NCBI RefSeq assembly: GCF_009760905.1
Contig: NZ_VIRW01000006.1
Span: 1 to 64,000, forward strand
Direction: 5' to 3'
DNA: 64,000 bases
Source: Chitinibacter sp. GC72
Lineage (GTDB): Bacteria; Pseudomonadota; Gammaproteobacteria; Burkholderiales; Chitinibacteraceae
A program made the position numbers and the translations under genes. The notes beneath the pieces were generated by a model that ran no database searches, was not told the origin of the DNA, and saw nothing but the letters and a program-made list of their open reading frames with translations. Shown here piece after piece: positions 36,094 to 45,078 of the stretch (position 1 is the stretch's first letter; each line of letters starts with the position of its first letter).

Positions 36094-36713
36094 AGCGCGG
36101 CATTCCCAATCAAAATAGTTAGTGCAATTACCCCTAACTGCACCATCAGAAACACGGCCTGTACCAGAGACAAACCATTGAACTCAATGGCAAACTGCTC
36201 GCCTGATGACTCAGGGGCTTGCATCAAGTCGCCAAGCAAATCGGCAAATCGATTTTTCTGCTCAAGCAATTGTTCTGCATAGTTTAGCGTCAAGCTCAGG
36301 CGCACAGCCATCCGCTCAGGACTAAATCCAATCCAGGCCAACGGCAAAAGCAAATAATACAGACCCGCGACTATAGCGCTCTTCGACAAAAACGTCAGCA
36401 TGATTTGCAGGCTGGCCACGACACAAATCAGGCGGGCAAGCTGCTCGATTGCCAGGCTAATACCATTTACAGTAGGAGAAAGTGCGTGCGGCCATAAATA
36501 TACCCCCGGCGTAGACCAGGCATAAATAATGAAAACGGCCAGCAACAGCCAACGCATTCTAGGCAGGCTTTTGCGTAGCCGCGCCCCGGCAACAAACAGT
36601 GCCGTACAGAACAGCAGTGCGGCAAGCAGAAAAAGAGAAAGGCGCCCAAGCCATGGCAGCACAGAAAGCAGCCAGAACCAGAGCGCCAGAATATTAACAG
36701 CGTGTAATTTCAA
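36084..36713 (-). CDS. CbiQ/EcfT-like membrane protein
   Basis: A 209-residue membrane protein with about five hydrophobic segments and a soluble middle part including FSPERMAVRLSLTLNYAEQL, which resembles the coupling-helix region of EcfT/CbiQ transporters. No ECF ATPase or substrate-binding S component lies nearby, so the assignment rests on overall pattern. It starts three bases after the fimV stop and overlaps truA by ten bases, so it is part of that transcript. Confidence 0.6.
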   Translation of the reverse strand: MKLHAVNILALWFWLLSVLPWLGRLSLFLLAALLFCTALFVAGARLRKSLPRMRWLLLAVFIIYAWSTPGVYLWPHALSPTVNGISLAIEQLARLICVVASLQIMLTFLSKSAIVAGLYYLLLPLAWIGFSPERMAVRLSLTLNYAEQLLEQKNRFADLLGDLMQAPESSGEQFAIEFNGLSLVQAVFLMVQLGVIALTILIGNAALWN

Positions 36714-36716
36714 TTA

Positions 36717-39539
36717 TCAGAGATCAGCCAACAGTGTTTTTGCCAGTTGCTGCTGTGCATCCGAACCTTCCTGAAGAGCCTCTTGCAAGATCTCGCGCGC
36801 GCCTTCAACATCACCCATGTCGATATAGGCCTTAGCCAGATCAATCTTGGTCTGCACAGGATCGTCAGCAGCAAAATCAAGATCACCAGCGGCAGCGGCC
36901 TCACTCAAATCAAGGCTGATATCACCAAAGGTGCTGTCCATATCAAGAGCTGGCGCTTCACTGGCGTTAGCCACATCGAATGCTGACACCTCTTCTGCCG
37001 ATTCCAGATCAAAATTGAAGTCAAGCTTCAGATCGCCCTCTGCAGCGGCCAAATCTTCGGCAAGTGGTAACGGTTCAATCGCAGACTCAAGCGAAGACAA
37101 AGACTCAACAGGCAACTCAGCCAATTGAGTGGCTTCTTTATCCGCATCCAGCTCAAAGCCCCCGAATGCATCAAGTTCGGTCGTCGCGGCAAAATCCTCA
37201 GTCAAATCAACCGCAGCAGTAGCTGTCGAAACCTCTGACGCACCCATATTCAATTCGGCATCCAGATCCAGATCAAGCAACTGGTCAATCGCTGAAAGCT
37301 CTTCAGTCGCGGAACCCGTATCAATTGGCAGATCCAGAGACAACAGCGCGTCATCTGTACCTGAGGTCAACTCGACAGCTGCGCTTTCAGGCTCGACAAC
37401 ATCAAGATCCAAGACCGAGTCCAACGCCAAATCATTCCCAGTGTCTAGCGTAGCTTCAGCAGGGCCAGGAGACGCTTCAACGACAAGATCGAGATCGACA
37501 GGCGACGCAGATAAATCCAGCGCCTCGGGCGCAGCACCTTGCTCGGCATCAAAGTCCAGCTCAAAGTCCAGCTCGTTGCTTGCCACGGCACTCAAATCCG
37601 GCGCAGTGACTTCCTCAAGCGCGGATGCACCAACCACAACAGCCGGAGCAGCCAAGCTGGTATCAACCACCCCTGCAGGCTCTTTTCTATACAAAGGATT
37701 GTCCGGATCAATAGCACGGCCATTGGCAGCCGCTTCACGCCATAGATCACCCTGGCCGTTAGTCACCGCAAACAATGAAGAAGCATGCTCTTCATATGAA
37801 GTTGCATCACGTCTTGCAGCATAAATATCCAGCAGTTTCATTCGGATTTCATGGCGGGAAGGATCTTTATGCAGGGCGTCCTTCAGAATTTCTTCGGCCT
37901 GCGCATCGCGACCGTAAGCCATATAAACTTCTGCTTCGGCAATCGGATCGACTTCATCGGTATCGATCGTACCCAAGCCTTGACGGCTAAAGTCGGTCAA
38001 GAACGAATTCTCAGTCGCTTGTGTGCTGATTACACCGCCGCCGGTACTGCCAAGCACTGTATTTGCCTTTAGATCGCCGCCAGTAATAATGCTGTCTTCA
38101 AACACGCCTGGATTTTGCCGGCGACGCGCCCATAACAATCCCACCCCACCGAGAACCAGCGCCAAAGCGCCGCCACCCAAGGCAAGCGAATTATCGAGCA
38201 AGCTATCAAACAAGCTCGGTTCTTCAACCACAGGGGCTTCTACTTGCACCCTACGCTTAGGCTTGGCAGTAGCGGCGACGCTGGCAACCACCTCCGAACT
38301 GGCTTCGCTTGCCACTTCGCTGGCGACGCTAGCTACCAGTGCAGGATCAGAAGTAGCCTGTGCAGTTGCGACTGGTGATGCCGTCGCACTAGCCTTCAAG
38401 GCCGCGAGCTTTTCCATGTCACTGACATTCTTCTGCAAAGCGGCTACGCGTTGATTGGCCTCATCAAGCGCTTTTTGTCGGGTCGCGATTTCCTCTTCCA
38501 GAGCTTTCAGCTTGGCCTGATCACCGGATTTCTTGGCTGCATCAGCAGCTTTTGACAGTTTTAGAACATCTTTATTTGCATCACTGGTGTTCGCGCCCCG
38601 ATCCTGAACTTTGGCAGTAATTTTGCCAGCACTGGACTGCTCACCCAATACCTTGGCTGGGCCTTTGGACACGGACTCAGCCAGTTTGCCACGATAGGCA
38701 CTCCAGTCTGCAGCTTGAACCTGGATTTCTTTGGCGGCCTCGGATTTTGAAGTTTGCTGCAACTGAGCAACACTTGGCACATTCAGAATTTTGCCACTTT
38801 TCAAGCGGTTCATATTGCCATCAAAGGCCGATGGATTGGCCTTGTACAGGCCCAGTAGCACCTGCTCCAGACTTACGCCAGATGGCTGAACTTGGCGGGC
38901 AATCGAGCCTAGCGTTTCCCCGGATCGAACACGATGCGAATCTGCTGTGGTCGAAGTGCTAACTGCATCATCTGAAGAAGCTGGCTCATCTCGACTTGCG
39001 TTCGCCGGGGTCTGATTACTTGTGGCGGGCTTGGTGCGCTTTTGTTTTACACCTTTGATGCCCCCCCGCGTTTGCGTACCAGGAAGATCTGAGCTGGCAT
39101 ATCGGGTCTTATCGTTCGAATTAACGCCACCAGCATAATCGGCCGGATCAATTAAAGCGGTGTATTCACGCTGGATACGACCAGTAGCCCAGTTGAGCTC
39201 AACCAGCAAATCAAGAAACGGTTCCGCAATAGGCTGGGAGGAGTTAACGACAACATAATACTGGCCATTCGGGCGCTTCTCGATATTAAAGCGCAAGCCC
39301 AATGACGCAGAAGGGTATTCGATGCGTGCATTGCTGTAACTCTCTGGTGGGGCCAAGCTAACAACCAGAGAATCAGCCTCATTGGGCTGCACGGAAACAA
39401 GATCTATCTCGCCTCGAAACGGCTGCCCCAACCCCGATAAAACATTCAATCGCCCCAATCCGGCAGCATGCCCAAACAGGGGTAGCGCTGCCAAGGCGAC
39501 AGCCAGAACACAAGCTTTAAATCGAGGTGTTTTTTGCAC
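36717..39539 (-). CDS. fimV: FimV pole-organising/motility protein
   Basis: FimV organises type IV pili and polar landmarks and binds peptidoglycan. The 940-residue protein has a signal peptide ending GHA, then a FimV N-domain (GLGRLNVLSGLGQPFRGEID), a LysM domain (VRSGETLGSIARQ), a coiled coil, one membrane helix (LALVLGGVGLLWARR), and a very acidic cytoplasmic part. The C-terminal FimV domain includes KIDLAKAYIDMGDVEGARE. I chose GTG at 39539 because GGAGA lies six bases upstream and the signal peptide begins there. Earlier ATGs at 39593 and 39587 exist. pilU at 55893 is a functional relative. Confidence 0.9.
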   Translation of the reverse strand: MQKTPRFKACVLAVALAALPLFGHAAGLGRLNVLSGLGQPFRGEIDLVSVQPNEADSLVVSLAPPESYSNARIEYPSASLGLRFNIEKRPNGQYYVVVNSSQPIAEPFLDLLVELNWATGRIQREYTALIDPADYAGGVNSNDKTRYASSDLPGTQTRGGIKGVKQKRTKPATSNQTPANASRDEPASSDDAVSTSTTADSHRVRSGETLGSIARQVQPSGVSLEQVLLGLYKANPSAFDGNMNRLKSGKILNVPSVAQLQQTSKSEAAKEIQVQAADWSAYRGKLAESVSKGPAKVLGEQSSAGKITAKVQDRGANTSDANKDVLKLSKAADAAKKSGDQAKLKALEEEIATRQKALDEANQRVAALQKNVSDMEKLAALKASATASPVATAQATSDPALVASVASEVASEASSEVVASVAATAKPKRRVQVEAPVVEEPSLFDSLLDNSLALGGGALALVLGGVGLLWARRRQNPGVFEDSIITGGDLKANTVLGSTGGGVISTQATENSFLTDFSRQGLGTIDTDEVDPIAEAEVYMAYGRDAQAEEILKDALHKDPSRHEIRMKLLDIYAARRDATSYEEHASSLFAVTNGQGDLWREAAANGRAIDPDNPLYRKEPAGVVDTSLAAPAVVVGASALEEVTAPDLSAVASNELDFELDFDAEQGAAPEALDLSASPVDLDLVVEASPGPAEATLDTGNDLALDSVLDLDVVEPESAAVELTSGTDDALLSLDLPIDTGSATEELSAIDQLLDLDLDAELNMGASEVSTATAAVDLTEDFAATTELDAFGGFELDADKEATQLAELPVESLSSLESAIEPLPLAEDLAAAEGDLKLDFNFDLESAEEVSAFDVANASEAPALDMDSTFGDISLDLSEAAAAGDLDFAADDPVQTKIDLAKAYIDMGDVEGAREILQEALQEGSDAQQQLAKTLLADL

Positions 39540-39708
39540 GAGCAATCTCCGAAATGAGGCAGCGCTTTCATCAATCAGTAGGCGCATGCGCATATACTGA
39601 TTTATGTCCACAAACGAAAATCTTTCGCAGCGGGAAAGCAATAATCTGCACACGCATTTTAAATGCACAGTTATTTAAGAATAAAGCCAATAATACGGAC
39701 ATTTCAAT

Positions 39709-40656
39709 CTAGAGCTGAAATTTAAATTCATAATTGTCATCAATCGTCACAGCTACGCTACGTTTTTGCGGGAATTTTGCAACATCCCAAGCCTCAACAG
39801 CCCAACACCACAACTCGGCCAACGAAGCACGGCGTAGCGATAGTGGCGGATTTTGATACAGCAGACTCAAGGCAAGCCACAGCTGCTCAACCTCACGCCC
39901 ATCCCGCAAGGCGGGCGCACAGGTCTGCTTACTCAATTTCTCCCCCTGCATATTGGTAATAACCGGAATATGCAGATATCGAACAACAGGAAAGCCCAAT
40001 ACCCGCTGCAAATACACCTGCCTCGGGGTCGAATCCAGCAAATCCGCACCGCGCACAACATCAGTCACACCTGTATCTGCATCATCCACCACGACTGCCA
40101 ACTGATAGGCCCAGAGTTGATCGGCCCGCCTAAGAATAAAGTCACCCACATCACAAAACAAATTGTGCACTGTTACTTGCTGAATCCGATCAGCAACACT
40201 AATTACTTCATCAGGAACCTTCAGGCGATAAGCAAGCTGATCAGCACAAGGAGATGCGCCAGAACGACATAGCCCGGAATAAACCAGACCATCAACCCCT
40301 CGTCGCCCCGCCGCTTGTAGCATTTTTCGTGTGCAAGAACAGGGGTACGCCAACCCGCACTCAAGCAAGGAATCCAGAACCTGCTGGTAGCGTGCACCTC
40401 GCTGACCTTGCCAAACAATTTCGCCATCCCATTCAAAGCCAAAACGAAGTAGCGTCTCAATAAACAAGTTCGATGCCCCTAGTAACTCACGAGGAGGGTC
40501 AAGATCCTCGATTCTTAACAACCACCGCCCGCCAGCCGACCTAGCATCCAAATAGCTTGCGACAGCCGCCATGAGCGACCCCATATGCAACAAACCCGTA
40601 GGGCTAGGGGCAAAGCGCCCCACATACGCAGACTTAATCACCACATCCCCGCTCAT
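39709..40656 (-). CDS. gluQ: Glutamyl-Q tRNA(Asp) synthetase
   Basis: Glutamylates queuosine in tRNA-Asp. It resembles the catalytic half of glutamyl-tRNA synthetase without an anticodon domain. The HIGH-like motif is SPTGLLHMGSL and the KMSKS-like motif is EKLSKQ. A zinc site is suggested by PCSCTRK and YSGLC. The length is about 315 residues; the start may be ATG 40656 or a GTG a few codons later, neither with a strong SD. It is divergent from fdxA. Confidence 0.88.
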   Translation of the reverse strand: MSGDVVIKSAYVGRFAPSPTGLLHMGSLMAAVASYLDARSAGGRWLLRIEDLDPPRELLGASNLFIETLLRFGFEWDGEIVWQGQRGARYQQVLDSLLECGLAYPCSCTRKMLQAAGRRGVDGLVYSGLCRSGASPCADQLAYRLKVPDEVISVADRIQQVTVHNLFCDVGDFILRRADQLWAYQLAVVVDDADTGVTDVVRGADLLDSTPRQVYLQRVLGFPVVRYLHIPVITNMQGEKLSKQTCAPALRDGREVEQLWLALSLLYQNPPLSLRRASLAELWCWAVEAWDVAKFPQKRSVAVTIDDNYEFKFQL

Positions 40657-40693
40657 CTCGATCAAGCAAGACATGCCCGGACCGATGCTCTGT

Positions 40694-40699
40694 TAGAAT
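40694..40699 (+). promoter_or_regulatory. Extended -10 promoter of fdxA
   Basis: TG-T-TAGAAT (TG at 40691) makes an extended -10 element 42 bases before the fdxA start codon. No strong -35 is needed for this class. Confidence 0.45.
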
Positions 40700-40741
40700 A
40701 GACGCTGCCAATTTTACTTTTTTTAAGCACAAGGACAAGCA

Positions 40742-41065
40742 ATGACTTACGTTGTGACCGACGCTTGCGTGAAATGCAAATACACTGACTGCGTAGATGT
40801 ATGCCCAGTTGATTGCTTTCGAGAAGGCCCCAATTTCCTGGTTATTGACCCTGACGAATGCATTGACTGTACATTATGCGTCGCCGAATGCCCTGTAGAG
40901 GCCATCTACGCAGAAGACGACGTACCCGCAGATATGCAGGAATACATCAACATCAACGCCACCCTAGCCAAGGAATGGCCCGTTATCATCCAGAAAAAGC
41001 CCCCATTGCCAGAGCATGCGGAATGGGCAGCGGTTCAAGGCAAAATAGACCAAATTGAGCGTTAA
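40742..41065 (+). CDS. fdxA: 7Fe-8S ferredoxin
   Basis: A 107-residue ferredoxin of the FdxA type. Cysteines in [18 protein letters not shown] and [17 protein letters not shown] ligate one [3Fe-4S] and one [4Fe-4S] cluster; the extended C-terminus (EWPVIIQKK) is typical. AAGGA precedes the ATG. It is a single gene, divergent from gluQ; the redox partner is unknown. Confidence 0.94.
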   Translation: MTYVVTDACVKCKYTDCVDVCPVDCFREGPNFLVIDPDECIDCTLCVAECPVEAIYAEDDVPADMQEYININATLAKEWPVIIQKKPPLPEHAEWAAVQGKIDQIER

Positions 41066-41124
41066 TTCGTCAAAACCTTGATTTAGCAACTAAAAGCGAC
41101 TATTATCGCGGACTTCCGACCCTT

Positions 41125-41166
41125 GCCTGACCGTGGTCGCTAACGGCAGGCTACAAACCACAAGGA
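41125..41166 (+). promoter_or_regulatory. Candidate ribosomal-protein leader of rpsF
   Basis: GCCTG-A-CCG (41125-41133) pairs with CGG-CAGGC (41144-41151) around a 10-base loop with one bulged A. CCTT (41121-41124) can also pair with AAGG of the ribosome binding site (41163-41166). An S6:S18 autoregulatory leader with a CCG element is known in many bacteria; that this is the same motif is my inference. Confidence 0.35.
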
Positions 41167-41173
41167 GCAATAC

Positions 41174-41536
41174 ATGCGACATTATGAAATCGTGTTTATC
41201 GTGCACCCAGATCAAAGCGAACAAGTTCCAGCAATGATCGAGCGCTACAAATCACTGATCACAACTGGTGCTGGTTCTATCCACCGCTTGGAAGATTGGG
41301 GCCGCCGTCAATTGGCTTATCCAATTCAAAAAATCCACAAAGCGCACTATGTGATGATGAATATCGAATGCAGCCAAGAAACTTTGGAAGAAATCGAACA
41401 CGCATTCAAATTCAACGATGCAGTTCTTCGCCACCTGACTTTGAAAACAGACGGCGCTGTAACTGAAGCATCTCCGATGATGAAAGAAGAGAAATCAAAA
41501 TCTCTGACTCAAGGCGCTGAAGTTCAAGCCGCCTAA
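41174..41536 (+). CDS. rpsF: 30S ribosomal protein S6
   Basis: Binds S18 on the platform of the small subunit. The 120-residue protein has [34 protein letters not shown], and [17 protein letters not shown] lies just upstream. It heads the rpsF-priB-rpsR-rplI operon. Confidence 0.97.
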   Translation: MRHYEIVFIVHPDQSEQVPAMIERYKSLITTGAGSIHRLEDWGRRQLAYPIQKIHKAHYVMMNIECSQETLEEIEHAFKFNDAVLRHLTLKTDGAVTEASPMMKEEKSKSLTQGAEVQAA

Positions 41537-41546
41537 TTCGGAAAAA

Positions 41547-41852
41547 TTGAATTTACGAAATCAAGTTTTAGTCGAAGGTCATTTACTGATCACCGACGCA
41601 ATTCGCCGCACCCCAGCTGGGATTGCAATGATTGAAGGATGGATTATTCATCAATCAGAGCAGCACGAAGCTGGATTGCAACGCAAAGTCGATTGTGAAA
41701 TGCCATTTGTTGCACTCGGTGAAATTTGCGAGAAATTGCTCAAGACACCTAGCAAACAAGGCATTAAGTGCAAAGGCTTTTTAGCCGCGCGCAGCAGTAA
41801 ATATCGGCAGAGCTTGGTTTTACACATTACCGCTTTTGAATATTTGAATTGA
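41547..41852 (+). CDS. priB: Primosomal replication protein N (PriB)
   Basis: OB-fold single-stranded-DNA-binding protein that takes part in PriA-dependent replication restart. The 101-residue protein has RRTPAGIAMIEGWIIHQSEQ and EMPFVALGEICEKL. The start is TTG at 41547, with GGA four bases upstream; no ATG fits. The position between rpsF and rpsR is the usual one in beta- and gammaproteobacteria. Confidence 0.92.
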   Translation: MNLRNQVLVEGHLLITDAIRRTPAGIAMIEGWIIHQSEQHEAGLQRKVDCEMPFVALGEICEKLLKTPSKQGIKCKGFLAARSSKYRQSLVLHITAFEYLN

Positions 41853-41862
41853 GGATTAGACA

Positions 41863-42090
41863 ATGTCTCGCCAACTCTTCAAGCGCAGAAAATTCTGCCG
41901 CTTTACAACCGAAGGTATCGCTCAAGTTGACTACAAAGACGTAGCCATCCTGAAAGATTTTATCTCTGAAAACGGCAAGATCATTCCTGCACGTATCACG
42001 GGTACTAAAGCTAAATATCAACGTCAGTTGTCGACTGCTATTAAATTGGCTCGCTTCTTGGCATTGTTGCCTTACACTGACCAACACTAA
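41863..42090 (+). CDS. rpsR: 30S ribosomal protein S18
   Basis: A 75-residue basic protein partnering S6. Its N-terminus [14 protein letters not shown] and the segments [19 protein letters not shown] and [13 protein letters not shown]-like [12 protein letters not shown] are diagnostic. Confidence 0.97.
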   Translation: MSRQLFKRRKFCRFTTEGIAQVDYKDVAILKDFISENGKIIPARITGTKAKYQRQLSTAIKLARFLALLPYTDQH

Positions 42091-42111
42091 GACGGACGGG
42101 AGAAACTTATC

Positions 42112-42564
42112 ATGCAAATTATCCTGCTCGAAAAAGTAGCGAATCTGGGTACACTGGGTGACATCGTTAAAGTTAAAGATGGTTACGCTCGTAACTTCTT
42201 GATCCCACAAGGCAAAGCTAAACGTGCAAATGAAGCCAATATGGCCGCATTTGAAGCTAGCCGCGCGGAATTGGAAGCGAAACAAGCTGAAATCTTGGCT
42301 GAAGCGCAAGCTCGTGCAGCTAAATTGGAAGGCGCTGAAATCACTATCGCTCAAAAAGCGGGTGTTGATGGCCGTCTGTTCGGCTCAGTAACAAACCACG
42401 ACATCGCTGAAGCAATCACTGCTTCTGGCGTTGCGGTTCAAAAATTTGAAGTGCGTCTGCCAAATGGTCCTTTCAAAGCAATCGGCGAATACGAAGTTGT
42501 TTTGGCTTTGCACCATGACGTAGTTAGCACCATCAAATTGCAAGTTGTAGGCGCTGCTGCTTAA
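42112..42564 (+). CDS. rplI: 50S ribosomal protein L9
   Basis: A 150-residue two-domain protein joined by a long helix. The N-terminal domain [19 protein letters not shown] and [13 protein letters not shown] bind 23S rRNA; the C-terminal domain includes [22 protein letters not shown] lies upstream. It is the last gene of the operon. Confidence 0.97.
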   Translation: MQIILLEKVANLGTLGDIVKVKDGYARNFLIPQGKAKRANEANMAAFEASRAELEAKQAEILAEAQARAAKLEGAEITIAQKAGVDGRLFGSVTNHDIAEAITASGVAVQKFEVRLPNGPFKAIGEYEVVLALHHDVVSTIKLQVVGAAA

Positions 42565-42602
42565 TAGCCAGTACGCTGGCGCTTAATTTATTAAGCGCAT
42601 GC

Positions 42603-42641
42603 AAAATAAAAAGCCACGATTAATTCGTGGCTTTTTATTTT
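42603..42641. terminator. Bidirectional terminator between rplI and tcdA
   Basis: A 17-bp stem of AAAATAAAAAGCCACGA with its complement around a TTAAT loop serves both convergent genes. A second hairpin, GCGCTTAA/TTAAGCGC, lies at 42580-42599. Confidence 0.9.
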
Positions 42642-42660
42642 GCGGCAATCAATGCTGCCT

Positions 42661-43452
42661 TTATTGCTTTAGCGCTTTTGTTTGCAAGTATTTCAAAACC
42701 CGTGACACGGCCACCAGACCAAATGTGGCAGTGACAGTCATCACCGCACCAAAGCCACCCGCACAATCAAGGCGAACACCCTCACCCATAGACGGCTTGG
42801 CCGCACACACCGAGCCATCCGCCTGCGGGTAAACCAGCTGCTCGGTTGAATAAACACACTCAACCCCCATTTTCTTGCCATTTTTTGCAAAACCAAAATC
42901 GCGCCGCAAAATGCTGCGCACTTTGGCTGCCAGCGGATCCTGAATCGTTTTACTTAAATCATCCACTTTAATTTGCGTCGGATCGATTTGCCCACCAGCG
43001 CCGCCAATTGTGATGATTCTTATTTTATTGCGCCGGCAATAAGCAATTAAAGCAGCCTTGGTTTTCACACTATCAATACAATCAATCACGTAATCATGAT
43101 CGGCCAAATATTGCGCAAAATTATCTTCAGCAACAAAATCTTCAATCGCATTGATTTGAATTTGCGGATTAATCGCCACCATCCGCTCGGCAACGGCATG
43201 CACTTTCATTCGGCCGATTTGACCTTCCAAAGCCGGTAATTGGCGATTGGTATTGGAAATACAAATATCGTCCAAATCTATTAACGTTAGCGCGCCAATG
43301 CCAGAGCGCACCAAGCCTTCAGCGACCCACGACCCAACACCGCCAATACCGATCACACACACTTTAGCCTGCGCAAATTGCGCTAATGCTTGCACGCCAT
43401 ATAAGCGGGCAATACCGGCAAAACGACGCTGATAATCACTTTCCAAACTCAC
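42661..43452 (-). CDS. tcdA: tRNA threonylcarbamoyladenosine dehydratase
   Basis: ATP-dependent cyclisation of t6A to ct6A at position 37 of tRNAs (also known as CsdL). The 263-residue E1-like protein has the Rossmann motif GIGGVGSWVAEGL, LIDLDDICISNTNRQ, and the second region CIDSVKTKAALI. C-terminal hydrophobic residues suggest membrane association, as in E. coli. It is downstream of phaR but separated by a terminator. Confidence 0.92.
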   Translation of the reverse strand: MSLESDYQRRFAGIARLYGVQALAQFAQAKVCVIGIGGVGSWVAEGLVRSGIGALTLIDLDDICISNTNRQLPALEGQIGRMKVHAVAERMVAINPQIQINAIEDFVAEDNFAQYLADHDYVIDCIDSVKTKAALIAYCRRNKIRIITIGGAGGQIDPTQIKVDDLSKTIQDPLAAKVRSILRRDFGFAKNGKKMGVECVYSTEQLVYPQADGSVCAAKPSMGEGVRLDCAGGFGAVMTVTATFGLVAVSRVLKYLQTKALKQ

Positions 43453-43474
43453 AAATCCTTCCCTTCAAAACAAA

Positions 43475-43494
43475 TCAGCCCCACAAGGGGCTGA
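43475..43494 (-). terminator. Terminator of phaR
   Basis: TCAGCCCC and GGGGCTGA form an 8-bp stem around a 4-base loop. On the minus strand it is followed by TTTGTTTTG, downstream of phaR. Confidence 0.7.
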
Positions 43495-43507
43495 ATATAC
43501 TCTAGTG

Positions 43508-43556
43508 GCGTATTGACCTGATGATTAATCAGACCATGACCTTGATGGCAATACCC
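43508..43556. repeat. 49-bp palindromic repeat, copy 7
   Basis: Begins GCGTATTGAC and ends GGCAATACCC, 49 bp. Its last base is the last base of the phaR stop codon, so the element abuts that gene directly. Confidence 0.6.
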
Positions 43557-44218
43557 TACTCAAGTGCTTTCTTCACAGTCCGTTTGCGCGCAGCAGGTTT
43601 GGCTGCAGCAACAGCAGGCTCATCCGGCATTGCCGGGGGCGGCGCAGTGGGATGCAAGGCATCATCACCAGCAGGCGCTGATTTTGGCCCACCAGGCATA
43701 CCAAAACCCGTAAACAGATGCTTGGCACGCTCCTGCAGTTGTTGCTGCATTTCAACAAACATATTGGTACTGCTTTCCAGGTAATTGCCCATCATATTCT
43801 GGATGGCCGGCCCCTGGAATTTCATAAATTCGCCCCACAAATTGGCATTGCTGAACATCGGATTATCAGCACCCAGCGTGGATTTAGTCTGATCTTGCAG
43901 CCTTGATTGCATCTCAGCGAACAGCTGCATGTTTTTTTCAAGGTAGTTACCCATCAAGCCCTGCATGGCATGCCCGTAAAAACGGATAATTTGCGTCAGC
44001 ACATCATAAGAGAACATCGGCATGCCGCCAGCCTCTTCTTCCAGAATGATTTGCAACAAAACACTGCGGGTCAAATCTTCGTTCGTTTTGGCGTCCTGAA
44101 TCGCAATATCGATACCGTCAAGTACCAACTGTTTAACATCAGCCAAAGTGATATAACAGCTTGTTGTCGTATCGTAGAGACGACGATTTGGGTATTTCTT
44201 AATGACCCGCTTTTCCAT
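43556..44218 (-). CDS. phaR: Polyhydroxyalkanoate synthesis repressor PhaR
   Basis: Binds DNA at phasin and pha promoters and is titrated by growing PHA granules. The 220-residue protein has the N-terminal PHB DNA-binding domain (KRVIKKYPNRRLYDT, then SCYITLADVKQLVLDG) and two PHB accumulation repeats containing GNYLE with M and Q rich helices. A disordered Pro/Ala tail ends in a basic cluster. ATG at 44218 has AGG five bases upstream. It is divergent from the phasin gene it probably controls. Confidence 0.92.
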   Translation of the reverse strand: MEKRVIKKYPNRRLYDTTTSCYITLADVKQLVLDGIDIAIQDAKTNEDLTRSVLLQIILEEEAGGMPMFSYDVLTQIIRFYGHAMQGLMGNYLEKNMQLFAEMQSRLQDQTKSTLGADNPMFSNANLWGEFMKFQGPAIQNMMGNYLESSTNMFVEMQQQLQERAKHLFTGFGMPGGPKSAPAGDDALHPTAPPPAMPDEPAVAAAKPAARKRTVKKALE

Positions 44219-44298
44219 ACTCACCTATCCTTTTCGCCGATTTTATGCAGACTTCTATTATCTAGCGATAAGCTGCGCAATGCCAGTACAAACACATG

Positions 44299-44348
44299 CT
44301 GCAGCGCAGCAAAATACATTTGACAACACCGGCAAGCTGTACCAGAAT
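44299..44348 (+). promoter_or_regulatory. Phasin promoter with probable PhaR operator
   Basis: TTGACA (44320-44325) and CAGAAT (44343-44348) have a 17-base spacer, a good sigma-70 promoter. Just upstream is CTGCAGCGCAG (44299-44309), a CTGC-N3-GCAG palindrome of the TGC-rich type bound by PhaR in other bacteria. The link is inference. Confidence 0.55.
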
Positions 44349-44428
44349 AGGTTTGCATTGTGCATCGCACCATACAACCGGGTCTTCCGGTTAGCTTTAC
44401 AGATAAACCTATCCTTGGAGATTTCGAC

Positions 44429-44995
44429 ATGACCACAGCACAACAACAGTACACCAATTTTGCCACAGAGCAAGTAGAAACAGCGCTACGTTTTGCACGC
44501 ATTTCACTGGACTCACTCGATCGCCTAGCCAAGCTGCAAGTAGAAACAGCCAAAACCACACTCGAAGAAAGCGCCAAAACACTCAAACAACTAAGCGCGA
44601 TCAAAGACGTTCAAGAAGCCTTGGCTGCACGCCAAAAAATTGCTGACACCGCCATTGAGCAAGCGACCGCATATTCACGCAGCCTGTACGAGATTTCTTC
44701 TCAAGCTCAGGCCGAATACTCAAAACTGATCGACGAGCGCAATGTTGACTTCAACAAGAACGTCGTATCAGGCCTGGATCGCTTCGTAAAAAATGCACCG
44801 GCTGGCGCCGATGCCGCAGTTGCTGCCGTAAAATCAACGGTACAAGCCACTGCCGCAGCCGTTGACAGCATGACCAAAGCCGCGAAACAAGTTGCTGAAT
44901 TTGCGGATGCTTCGGTGAAAGCGGCATCAACCGCGACTGCAGACGCAGTAAAAACTGCAGCCAAAAAAGCTAGCTCAGCCAATGGCAGCAATTAA
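44429..44995 (+). CDS. phaP: Phasin, PHA granule-associated protein
   Basis: Coats polyhydroxyalkanoate granules and limits their coalescence. The 188-residue helical protein (MTTAQQQYTNFATEQV, then FARISLDSLDRLAKLQVETAK) matches the phasin_2 type. The C-terminal third is rich in Ala, Lys, Thr and Val, as in other phasins. GGAG lies upstream of the ATG. No PHA synthase is in the window. Confidence 0.9.
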   Translation: MTTAQQQYTNFATEQVETALRFARISLDSLDRLAKLQVETAKTTLEESAKTLKQLSAIKDVQEALAARQKIADTAIEQATAYSRSLYEISSQAQAEYSKLIDERNVDFNKNVVSGLDRFVKNAPAGADAAVAAVKSTVQATAAAVDSMTKAAKQVAEFADASVKAASTATADAVKTAAKKASSANGSN

Positions 44996-45019
44996 TCAAT
45001 ACCAGCTGCAATAGACCAC

Positions 45020-45047
45020 AAAAAAGGCACCTCGCGGTGCCTTTTTT
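45020..45047. terminator. Bidirectional terminator between phasin and pnp
   Basis: GGCACC (45026-45031) and GGTGCC (45036-45041) form the core of an A/T-flanked hairpin around TCGC. A further hairpin GGGCGC/GCGCCC follows at 45053-45068. Confidence 0.88.
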
Positions 45048-45078
45048 ATTTAGGGCGCTTGCGCGCCCTCCCCAACAA

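Noticed and set aside
37129-37824. Ser/Ala-rich open frame antisense to fimV
   Set aside because: It arises from the acidic Asp/Glu/Leu codons of FimV read backwards; no start signal.
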